From Parastagonospora avenae f. sp. tritici 18332-5 (lineage: Eukaryota; Ascomycota; Dothideomycetes; Pleosporales; Phaeosphaeriaceae): a stretch of DNA of 64,000 nucleotides. The position numbers and the translations under genes are program-made. The notes under the pieces are model-generated. The model saw nothing but the letters and a program-made list of their open reading frames with translations. It made no database searches and was not told the origin of the DNA. Below are positions 55,093 through 64,000 of this stretch, piece after piece (position 1 is the stretch's first letter; the number at the start of each line of letters is the position of its first letter). Location of the stretch: the NCBI GenBank assembly GCA_022559985.1, contig JAFJTR010000016.1, positions 62,001-126,000 on the forward strand, given 5' to 3'.

Positions 55093-56256
55093 GTTGTTTG
55101 TTTGCGGATAGTATGATATGATCGAGTTTGGAAGTGAGAGTGATGCTGGAGGTTGTTGGATACCTTCTTCTGGGACGATGCTTCGCCTGTTTATAGTTCC
55201 TTCATCAATTTACGTATCTGCTTCTTCCGCAGGGCACGGTCTCTCACCGGTGGACGGTCTCTTCAACGGTGAGCATCGTTACTGAGAGGCGATTATCTCG
55301 GGGCTGGGCGCTCAGAATACGCCTTGACACACCGACAGTTCGGAGTATGGATCCACTCAGAGGCCAAAACTGCCGATTGGGAGGAGAAAATTGGTCCCGT
55401 GAGGCCTCCTAGGGACAACGAGCTCGCCGTCCAACTCGTATTGCGGTAAGCTTAGGGGCTTTTGCCATAGCAAAGCCAGCTACATTCAAAAAACAACTAT
55501 CATTGTGTGCAGCAGCTCTAGAGCCTCAGCAATGAACCAAGTCGATGTTTAAGAGTGAGCCAGAGTTCTTCTTGCTTCCACGTTAGGAAGTCTCCAATAT
55601 TGTAGACGGCTCATCGCTACAACTATGGGTCACTGGATGTAGGAAAATCTCATTTGGACATTGCGATATTTAGGCCGATACTCTTGCTTCCCTCCGCTAG
55701 CAAGATTGATACGGTTACACAACAGTTAATATACACTGCTTACTCCGCGTCTACCAAGCTTTGCATTACTGGTCAACGCTTACTGGCTGAAGATCGCCGG
55801 AAAGGCGATAGCACCTGCGTGGGCATAGTTCTGGCCCAATGCAGGACGCGAAATAGGCCGGAAGGGGTCAGTCTTTGCTGAGACGGCCAACTGTCTGACC
55901 ACCATCAAGCAAATGCGGAAGATGTGCGGGCGATCGATATGGAAGATCCGCCTCGCTGAGAGCTTGATTTGACTTGGCTTTTCGCCCAACTTGGCGTCAG
56001 TCTCCTAGTGAATTTGCACTTAAGACACCGTGACTAAAATTTAGGCCGCAGTGGATGTCTATCCTAAAGAGCGCTTAGGTGCGGAAAGGGTGTTGCTGAA
56101 TGGACCTTGTTCTTTTGCTTTTGAAAAATACATCACGCAACGTCATTGCGCGTTCCTGCGTGAGTGACACAAAGATGTTTGAGTACCTATAGTACAAGGA
56201 ATCGACTCTTGTTCGACAACACAGCTGAATCACAGTGAACCCAAATCACGGCACAA
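55093..56256. other. Intergenic right of the small secreted gene
   Basis: About 1.16 kb. It includes the promoter of the small secreted gene on its left. Short frames at 55654-55989 lack support. Confidence 0.45.
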
Positions 56257-59212
56257 CTACTCTCCGCTATCAGCCAGCTGTAGATCCTCCTTATTCTCCG
56301 CGTCTTCCAAGCCCGCATACAACTCATTCGGCACAATCTTCAACACCTCTTCCGCACTCAAACCCGCATGTCTGAATTTCTCTCCCTCCCCCAAATCGCC
56401 CCACTGTACTCCATTGTCCGGGAAGTCGTTCAGCTGCGTTGTACTCGCCATCAATACTCTTATACTGCCAAACATCTGTGGGATAAATCCTTCTCTTTTG
56501 TATGTGAATGCCCACCAGCACACACCCGTCATTAGTAAAATTAGAAATGTGGCGATCCACAACGGATATGCAGCATATGTAATGATGTATTTCGAGTGTT
56601 CGATCCGGCGACCGGGCTCGAGCCAGATGGCTTCCTGCGTTTGTAAAGCCTCACCAAGCATCCAGTGGGTGAGGACGGAGTACATCATTGTTGGGAAGAG
56701 GATTTTCCTGGGAAGTTGGAGAAGGTAGTCTTGGTCGAAGGAAGAACCAGACACGAGTGTGGAGCGGAGACGTTGGCGGCTGTATTCAAGTTTTCCCCAG
56801 TCATACTCTTGGGATATGAGGGTGATATTGTAGATGAGCATCAGATAGAGCAGGCTGTAGATGAACTGTGCGCCATTGGAACTACGTTAGATTAGTCAAC
56901 GATCTATCAACAATCTGAAAAGGGTACTTACACGCTGAACGAGATATACTCATTAGCTAAATTGTCTGGTGGAAGAGAAGTAAGCTCCAGTGAGCGATTG
57001 AAACCACCAAATCCTCCGCTTATTTCGCTGAAGCGGTCGACTTCGGATTTTTTGCATTCGTCAGGACGAAAATCTCCATGGACCAGATCTTTGCAACGCG
57101 ACTTCAGGTATTCGTTTTCCGCACCTTTACTGTGATTTCCCTTGTTATCATGACAGTGCTCAGCATTGGTTCATCACTGCATGACTTACATAGTGGCCAC
57201 AGTAAGTGACGCGGCAATCATGAGCATAGAACAAAACATGAGTAGACACATTTGCGTCAAGGCCGTGTTTCCAAGATTGCTGATGAGACTTCTTTTGATC
57301 TTTGTGGCGATTGCAGGCTGAGGCAAGTTTGCGAATTTATCGTTCGAATTCCACTTTTTGCATTTCTGGCAATGTCCAATCTCATCTCCTGTCTTGGATT
57401 CTTCAGGGTTGAAGCAGTGTTTGTGACACGTATGTGAGTACTTCCGTCGAAAGCTCTCAGCAGCATTCACCATGCATTCGCTGGCCTTAAATTTAGCGTC
57501 GATGTAGACTGCAAAGCTGCAGGAGAAAACTAACCCTTTTATTCGAAGTTCAGGGTGAGAAGCCGATGCTACGAGCACGTCGCCAAAAGTTAGGCAATGC
57601 TCCTTTAGTTTGCCTCGCGCCAGCACATTCACAGCACACACTAAACAAGAACAAACCAAAGTTAGCAGGTTTTGCATACAAGATTGAGAGACAGAGTACC
57701 AATAGCAGGGCTTTAAGGCCACCCTATGGTCTGCTCGGCTTTGTCCGGCCAGAGAGATGCTGAACTTACTATAGCGGAGTTAACAAACTGACTTCTGAAA
57801 GATATTGGTTGTAGACACTGCTTACCTGTAAGTCGCTTTGATCACTAGACAAAACATGAGTGTAAGGGCAGCACTCATGCGAACATTCAAGCGACACTTT
57901 GCTTCTCCTCGGTCGTGCAGTGTACAGTAAACTTCAGAAGCCATGGTACAGTTGGCAACTTCGTACACCAGGTTTCGGGGTGACATGTTTGCGGGCGACT
58001 GAATGTATGACCGCTCTAAAGTATCGAGATGAGTATCGCTGTTCGCTGTGTCGTTCTTGAATCGCGCGCAAGCGCTAGCCATATAATGCACTTCCATGCG
58101 ATTCCACGTAGCGTCGAACTTCTTTTGCGATGAAGTGAATTCGCCACTGCCGTGGCTAAGAACATCAGAGGCTTTCGCATAGTGCGCGACACCAGTTCGA
58201 AACGCGGACCAGCAAGGGAAGGACAGCGAACTGCTCACTTGTGGATCATCTCCTCGATAAGAATATGAGAAGCTATTGTAGCTGCGGTTGTCGACCACGA
58301 AGGATGTATCCGGCACAAAATCTATTTGCTGGGGCAGTTCCTGCGTATACGATGGTCCGATCAAAGAGTTTGCCAGGAAGTGGATCGGCATAGAAGTAAT
58401 GATAAGGAGGAACCAAGACGCCCATGCTCTTTTCTTGCCCGCTTTCTTGTGATTGATACTGAACGGTGAGTTTGTTCCGACTCTTGAGTCACCGAACGTC
58501 GAAAGCGCATACTTCAAATCACTTATTTTTAAGCTCGTTACCAACTGTTGGTAGGTATTGCTCATGCCAAGGACCATAGTAGCACACACGTTGATGAGCA
58601 GGAGAAGAACCGTATTTGTGCGTGTGACCGTCTTGCATGATTGCGGGTCTCCGCCAACGGAGGAAGTATTGCGATTGCTTCTCTGAGCAAAGTTCTTCGC
58701 AAAGACGGCGACCAATATAATCATAGCAATCGCAAAGGCGCTCATCAAGGCCGCCATGCCACGTAGCGACCGATCACTTAGTAGCTGATCTCTCCATACC
58801 CCACGTCCAATGCGAGCAGGCTCTATCTCGGCGGCGGCATGCCTCTTTATCGAGCCGCGAAGGTACCGTGGTAATGGTTTTCGACGAAGGCGGGCTCCAA
58901 AGCTTTTCAGTTTACTCATGCTACTTCCGCTCGATGTAGATTCGCAGGTGTCGAAACTTTTGAGACTCGCGTGATCAGTAACATCATGCTTTTCGATCGG
59001 AATGTAGTCGAATAAACTTAGATTGAGCTGTGACTCTAATGGGCGAAAGACTGATCGTTGTGTTTCTTCATTATTTGCTCTGAAATCAAGTTAGCCATTT
59101 TTCAACACTGTAGTAGCCATCTAAGGCATGCGCATTAAACATACTCTGTAATGTCTAAATCGTAGCTTTCGTGCACTGTTGGTAAACTATTGTAGCTGTA
59201 GTTCTCAGACAT
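56257..59212 (-). CDS. Multi-pass membrane protein, DUF6536-like
   Basis: Exons: 59212-59145, 59079-57826, 57768-57535, 57480-57190, 57129-56932 and 56881-56257, which keep one frame and give 889 residues. Residues 1-76 are polar (MSENYSYNSLPTVHESYD). Then comes a first membrane segment (GMAALMSAFAIAMIILVAVF) and the block LLLLINVCATMVLGMSNTYQ, with SWFLLIITSMPIHFLANSLI, recalling the DUF6536 domain of fungal membrane proteins. Later membrane segments include LTLMFCLVIKA, ALTQMCLLMFCSMLMIAASL, FIYSLLYLMLIYNITLI and PLWIATFLILLMTGVCWW. A Cys/His-rich loop (CHKHC, CQKC) lies in the middle. The family has no known function. One junction is doubtful: a 57-nt intron (57825-57769) keeps the frame but inserts about 43 residues inside a likely membrane region; family conservation would prefer joining near 57827 to 57640, for which no GT donor exists. 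Confidence 0.65.
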
Positions 59213-60281
59213 TGCTCTGCTCGGTGTTTGCAAAGATAGGATGCCTGGGAGAGACTTCGGAATTCTCTAGCACAATTGGCTTTCGAAGTCTTCGCGTACA
59301 GTTTCAGGAAACAAGATAGGTGCGTCTTTTGCTATGCCCTTCATTTGTATGCGCCAGACTGCTGTAATTGTGTCAATCTTGCCGGTGGTCAACATGACCT
59401 TGTCAATCGTCACAGGGCGAAGGCTTGCGACATCATGCCACAGCGACTTGTCGAAGATACGATTTCAAAGTTGTAGAGGCTCCTGGTGAGGGATGCAGGC
59501 CTGAAGGCAACCTTGAAAGTTGAGCTGTGTCGATCTATGCAAGGCCCCCAACCGGGACCACATTGGCGTGTCAAACAGGACGCCACTCTCGGCAACGTCT
59601 TCCAGGGGAGTCAATTATAGCACCGCCTCAGGAACCCGTCCAATAAACAGGCATCCTGACTTCGACATGTTCCGGTCAGGGCGTTACTGCAGCGCTATCG
59701 CAAAGTTCCGAAGCTCGCTATATTCCTGATCATCAGCGCGTTTTTCACTGAATTGCCTCGGTTCTGTTGACAATCATGCGGAGAAGATATCACATACTTC
59801 ACGAGAAAATAACAGAACTCGGCTGTGAAAACCAGGCGGGATCATCACGTGCGTTTCTAAGGAACGAGTCCGCCTGCTAGCACTAAGAGGTTAGAATAGA
59901 ATATGATGCCATGCCGCTGGACGCCTGATTTTAGGCTCATGTTTGAGGATAATTAAACACAATTTTATGGCGTCCCAGCGAATGTCATGCAAGCCATGGA
60001 GGTATTCCGCTGCAATGTGCTGATGTTCAATCCCGCGCTTCAAAGACCTTGAGTGCAGGTGTTCGTTAACTGTTACTTCGATGCAGCCGTAGCATGGGAG
60101 GGCGGGGCCGATTTGGCTTGTGCCTGCACACCTCAACAATGCGGAACTTCCCTGCGTGTCAGCCACCCCAATGCGCCATCATCTGGGTAGACTAATTACT
60201 GTTCACAGTAAACAAACGCGACAACAACGGCAAGGAAGGGTACTGCTAGCCACGGTCATATCGACATTTTTTCGGTACAGC
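59213..60281. other. Intergenic before the quinate gene group
   Basis: About 1.07 kb between the start of the DUF6536-like gene and the stop of qutE. Only short unsupported frames are seen. Confidence 0.5.
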
Positions 60282-60740
60282 CTATAATTGCGCCTTTTCC
60301 TTTGGCTTGATGTGCTTAGCAGCATATTCGACTGCTGCCTCATAGCCATATGTTCCCAAACCACATATGACAGCCTCCGCCTTGTCACTGAGATAGCTAT
60401 GATGTCGGAACGCTTCGCGCTTGTGGATGTTGCTGATATGCACTTCGACAAATGGGATGTCCACGCCCACCAATGCGTCCCTCAGACCGACGCTGGTGTG
60501 CGTTAATGCTCCAGGGTTGATCACGATAGCATCAACGTGGCCACGTGCTTCATGGATGCGATCTATCAAAACGCCTTCGTGATTGGACTGGATGTGCGAA
60601 AAGGTGATCGAAAGTCGCGAGCATTGCGATGATGCCAACTCCACGACTTGTGGCAAGGTTGTGCTTCCGTAAATGGATGGTTCCCGGGTACCAAGAAGGT
60701 TCAGATTGGGTCCATTAATTAAGAGAATGGATTTGGCCAT
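60282..60740 (-). CDS. qutE: Catabolic 3-dehydroquinase, type II
   Basis: Single exon, 152 residues, normal for a type II enzyme. The start MAKSILLINGPNLNLLGTRE is chosen over an in-frame ATG 14 codons upstream because it begins the enzyme's first strand. The flexible lid with catalytic Arg19 and Tyr24 (LLGTREPSIYGS), the substrate-binding INPGALTHTS, and EVHISNIHKREAFRHHS with the active-site His are all present. It removes water from 3-dehydroquinate to give 3-dehydroshikimate, the second step of quinate breakdown toward protocatechuate. Its position beside qutG and qutB, and not in a pentafunctional AROM gene, marks it as the inducible catabolic enzyme. It is transcribed away from qutG over a shared 345-bp promoter. 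Confidence 0.95.
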   Translation of the reverse strand: MAKSILLINGPNLNLLGTREPSIYGSTTLPQVVELASSQCSRLSITFSHIQSNHEGVLIDRIHEARGHVDAIVINPGALTHTSVGLRDALVGVDIPFVEVHISNIHKREAFRHHSYLSDKAEAVICGLGTYGYEAAVEYAAKHIKPKEKAQL

Positions 60741-61085
60741 GGTGTTGATGATGGGATGGGTAAGACTATCCTTGATCAGCAATTTCTGAGACAGAAGTTG
60801 GCTTCTTTCTTACACACCTCAATGCCTGTCAATGTCTATTCACGGAGCCTGATGTCGTTGCGTGAGTGATAGCAGCAGGACAGATGGTCGGGAAAAGCCT
60901 TAACCTATTTCCTGGACCTTTGGTGGAGTATCATCGGATGCTCTCCGCGACTAACCGCCTTCTCTAGTCTCCGGGTCAAAACGGAATATCCAACTAACTA
61001 TGTACTCTCAACACACCAAGCCTAGACCTTGTCAGTACACACGCAGAGTTGTCGACGTTTTTGCGACCGACCAATCACTGCCACA
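60741..61085. promoter_or_regulatory. Divergent qutE/qutG promoter
   Basis: A 345-bp region between two divergent quinate genes, expected to respond to the pathway activator. At 60758-60771, GGGTAAGACTATCC has two inverted half-sites (GGGTAA and CTATCC) like those of the QUTA/QA-1F consensus GGRTAARYRYTTATCC, but with two bases between them instead of four. It lies close to the qutE start, so its function is doubtful. No other clear match is seen in the region. Confidence 0.35.
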
Positions 61086-62258
61086 ATGACTACATTGTCT
61101 CAGGAAGAGCTAGATGGCATTTACACCTTTGCTGTTGACCTGGGCAAGCAAGCAGGTCAGATGCTCATAGATGCCGCGCAGATAAGGATCGACGGCGGAA
61201 ATGCGACTGCGGAACAGAAAGAACACGTGCAAAAAGAGAATGCTGTTGATCTGGTAACGCAGACAGATGAAGGTATGTCTGAATAATCCTGCGTGGCCTC
61301 AAAGCACTATCTGGCCAATCATAGATCACTGACTGTGCTCAGATGTAGAAGCTTTCATCAAGCGTCAAATCACGGAAAAGTACCCTACACACAAGTAAGA
61401 CATCGGTACGGAGTCGCCTGAGATAGCACTAATCGCTACTTAGGTTCGTGGGTGAGGAATCGTACAGCAAGGGTGCATCACGGGACTATCTTATCGACGA
61501 CAGCCCGACATGGTGTATCGATCCGCTGGATGGTCAGTGACCCCAGTCCCACCATACATCTCATGACTAATCTGGAAAAAGGCACCGTGAACTACATTCA
61601 CCTTTTTCCGATGTTTTGCGTCTCAATTGGCTTCATCCACAACAACAGACCCTTGATTGGTGTCATCAACGCGCCATTCCTAAAACAATTCTTCTCCTCA
61701 TGTGCCGGTCGAGGCGCTTTCATGAATGAGACACAGCGGCTGCCACTTGTACGTAACCCAATACCGCCTATGCCGGAGAAGGCACCTAGTGGCTGCATAT
61801 TCTCTTGTGAGTGGGGCAAGGACAGACGAGATGTTCCAGACGGCAACATGCATCGTAAGATCGAGAGCTTCGTCAACATGGCTGCCGAGCTCGGCGGTCG
61901 CCAGGGAAGAGGCGGCATGGTGCACGGTGTCAGATCGCTGGGCTCAGCAACATTGGACCTAGCATATGTTGCCATGGGCTCGTTCGATATCTGGTGGGAA
62001 GGAGGTTGTTGGGAGTGGGACGTGGCGGCCGGTATTGCAATCCTGCATGAAGCTGGTGGTTTGATCACTACGGCAAACCCGCCAGAAGACTACGCTGGTG
62101 CGCCGATAGAGGATGTTCGATTAGGAAGTCGACTGTACCTTGCTATCAGACCTGCTGGCCCCTCTGCCAGTGAGACGGGACGGCAAAGCCAAGAAAGGAC
62201 TGTGAGGGAGGTGTGGCGCAGAGTGAGGAACCTAGACTACAGTCGCCCTGGTGCGTAG
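61086..62258 (+). CDS. qutG: Inositol-monophosphatase-family protein of the quinate cluster
   Basis: Four exons, 61086-61272, 61343-61394, 61444-61532 and 61582-62258, with introns of 70, 49 and 49 nt, giving 334 residues. The family's metal-binding motifs are complete: GEES at about 83-86, DPLDGT at about 106-111 (split by intron 3 between the Asp and Gly codons) and WEGGCWEWDVAAG with the third Asp. Strand and helix order matches the FIG superfamily, magnesium-dependent phosphomonoesterases such as inositol monophosphatase. In Aspergillus and Neurospora, the qutG/qa-x gene belongs to the quinate cluster, yet its exact role is unsettled. Its location between qutE and qutB, with a shared promoter on the qutE side, supports the assignment over a general inositol monophosphatase. 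Confidence 0.9.
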
Positions 62259-62352
62259 ATCATTGCGCCGGGAGAGGCATTTCTTGCGACATTATACACC
62301 ATGGAGTGTTTCATTATTACTTCGTATCATTTATCGTTACTTTACAACTCGA

Positions 62353-63346
62353 TCACAGTTTCGCTTCACTCAGCTTCGCAGCAATTACTTCTTGTACCTG
62401 TCTGACGGGTAGATCCGCAGTCTCCTTTCCTGTCCAATAGCGATCTTGCTCCAAACCTTGATATATCAAGGCCTCAGTCCCTAGAATAACCTGCCATCCC
62501 GCTCGTCGGCTTATCTCCGCAATCTCGGTGTAGGGTGTGGGGTGATAGCACATTTCTAGTATCGCACCCTTATGGCTCTTGTTCTTCAAGAACACTTCCA
62601 GTACTTTCCGCGCTTCTTGCTCTTCGGCTGTCTTTGGTGTGAAGTTTGGTACGCATGCGACGATTGCGCCAACGCCTTCTAGTTGCTCTGCGTGTGCTTC
62701 GGTTGGTACGTGCAGTAATGAGTCGCCGTAGCCTCGGGCTGTGCATTCGTCAAGTACGGCGCGGACTTCCTCAGCGTCTCGATTCACCTGCAATGTAGGT
62801 AAGCGAGTGGACGGTCGCGCATATGCATCCAAAACAAATGCAACTTACGAGATATATTGTGCCAACATTCAACCACTTCCTCAGAGCATAAACTGCACTC
62901 CTCGCCGCACCGCCTCCACCTATCACCAATGCCGGCCGATTCTGAAAACTCTCGGGTTTGGCATTGCGAAGAAACGATTCTCGAATTCCAATGACGTCTG
63001 TATTTGTACCCATGAACAATCGCTTGCCAGTCGCATCTTCACGAATGAAAAGTGTGTTGACTGCGCCCACGTCTCTGCCTTCTGGTGTAAGAGCGTCGAG
63101 ATGCTTGAGAATCGCAACTTTGTGAGGCATGGTTACTGATGCGCCGTAGAACGATGGATTCTGTATGAGTTGGAGGAACAGGTTCATATCGGTCGAATCG
63201 AATGGTATTTGCGACCAGTCCAATCCCAAGTTGTCGTACACTGTTTGGTGGAGTAGTGGTGACATGGAATGCGCGATGGGATGGCCGAAAAGATAGCCAT
63301 GACGCTCAACCCGCGAGACGTCCGGCGCTGAGGATTCAAGCGACAT
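62353..63346 (-). CDS. qutB: Quinate/shikimate dehydrogenase
   Basis: Two exons, 63346-62849 and 62787-62353, with a 61-nt intron (GTAAGT donor, GCAG acceptor), giving 310 residues. Motifs of the shikimate dehydrogenase family are intact: HSMSP at 26-30 (substrate-binding Ser pair), SVTMPHK with catalytic Lys76, GTNTD with Asp117, the dinucleotide-binding GGGGAARSA at about 143, and EALIYQGLEQD near the C-terminus. The joined reading IYL plus VNRDAEEV over the intron fits the Rossmann strand that selects the cofactor. In the quinate pathway it oxidises quinate to 3-dehydroquinate (or shikimate to 3-dehydroshikimate) with NAD(P). It converges on qutG with 94 bases between stops. Being separate from AROM, and next to qutE and qutG, supports the catabolic role. 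A CA-rich microsatellite lies just before the ATG. Confidence 0.93.
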
Positions 63347-64000
63347 GGTATGTGAGTGTGTGTATGTGTGTGAATGTTCGTGTCAATTGCGTTGGATCGT
63401 GGTGGAGGAGAAGTCACTTTGCAAGGATGAGAGATGCGCAAGGGCAATCGATGCTGTTCAATCGGAAGTCAAGATTAAGAGAACTCCCAAGGCATTACGG
63501 ATATGCACGGTGATTTCTATTGTCTGCAGCGCATTGGCTTTTCTGGTCTGCATGGCCTTGAACCCCACAATCGCGTGTCCGACTGAAAGCTGGAAAAGGT
63601 CTCGTGGGAAACTGGAGAAAGCGCGTGTCAAGTTCGCGTTCCAGCCGATGGCCGATCCTGCCAGGCCTGACATCAACCAATCATGTCAGCGCAAAAGCCC
63701 GCGTATAAAGGCTTTTCCCTCGGTGTCAGTGCCCAGGTCCGGGATAATTCCATAATTTCCTCGTTGAGGATGGCAAATATGGGGATCCACAAACAAGACG
63801 AAGAATCTGGAACTGTTCCCCGCGTTTTTGCAGCCCCGACACCGCAGCACGGCGAAGGAGACTCTTCCGGAGAAAGCGTCTAGTCTTGGCCCGAACCCTT
63901 CACTCGCACTGGCGTACGAAATTTGACCGACTGACAGCCCCATGGGGTTTGTGGCTTGCTTCTCCAGACTCCCACCAAACGCACCGTCTTGGTAATCATT
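63347..64000. other. Right-end stretch, qutB promoter
   Basis: About 650 bases with no gene. A TG/CA microsatellite occupies about 63350-63378 in the qutB leader, and a GGATAA half-site of the quinate-activator type lies at 63742-63747 without its inverted partner. The window ends before the next gene. Confidence 0.5.
63350..63378. repeat. TG/CA microsatellite in the qutB leader
   Basis: Imperfect TG dinucleotide run directly upstream of the minus-strand qutB start, seen in the sequence. Length may vary between isolates. Confidence 0.7.

Noticed and set aside
1..64000. Transposons, CRISPR arrays, rRNA genes or telomere repeats
   Set aside because: No transposase or reverse transcriptase motif, spaced repeat array, rRNA stretch or TTAGGG tract was seen anywhere in the window.

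Overview
The window is nuclear DNA from a filamentous ascomycete, most likely a dothideomycete of the Pleosporales type. The evidence is short introns (46-60 nt are typical) with GTAAGT-like donors and CTAAC-like branch points, a fungal RNA polymerase II RPB2 gene, a fungal quinate-catabolism gene group, and several lineage-style families (2EXR/F-box-like proteins, small cysteine-rich secreted proteins, DUF6536-like membrane proteins). The order is an inference; no species can be named. I found no rRNA, convincing tRNA, CRISPR array or intact transposon. No clearly new molecular system is visible; the most unusual content is in the duplicated and decaying accessory genes.

Left part (1-12 kb): a Pro/Ser-rich protein of unknown function, a mitochondrial PP2C phosphatase (PTC5-like), a probable INO80 subunit (Ies4-like) and a five-exon RanBPM/Gid1-type SPRY-LisH-CTLH-CRA protein. 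Two small proteins sharing an M-[AG]-L-x-x-x-C-F-G-x-K start follow at 11.7 and 13.8 kb. Between them lies a stretch that may hold a decayed minus-strand gene.

Middle (14-36 kb): two tandem minus-strand 2EXR/F-box-like paralogs, of which the 14.5-16.4 kb copy has a frameshift. Then come a Zn2Cys6 transcription factor, a nuclear cyclophilin with RRM (PPIL4/Cyp6 type) convergent with RPB2, a BTB protein, and a 940-residue C2H2 zinc-finger protein assembled from four exons.

Accessory part (36-59 kb): a tandem duplication of about 1.25 kb carries two paralogous small secreted eight-cysteine proteins together with their promoters and 3' flanks. Further on are a 625-residue unknown protein, NADH-cytochrome b5 reductase (MCR1), a secreted Ser/Pro/Tyr-rich wall-type protein, an 829-residue acidic unknown protein with an internal repeat, a conserved fungal membrane-anchored protein interrupted by an in-frame stop, a third small cysteine-rich secreted protein, and a multi-exon DUF6536-like membrane protein.

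Right end (60-63.4 kb): three genes of quinate/shikimate use lie together: catabolic type II 3-dehydroquinase (qutE), the inositol-monophosphatase-like qutG, and a quinate/shikimate dehydrogenase (qutB). qutE and qutG diverge from a 345-bp shared promoter; qutG and qutB converge. Quinate is oxidised to 3-dehydroquinate by QutB, and QutE dehydrates this toward protocatechuate. The remaining cluster members (activator, repressor, permease, dehydratase) are not in the window and may lie beyond its right edge.

Splice sites were worked out by eye from reading-frame continuity, donor/acceptor sequence and remembered family conservation. No alignment or database search was run.
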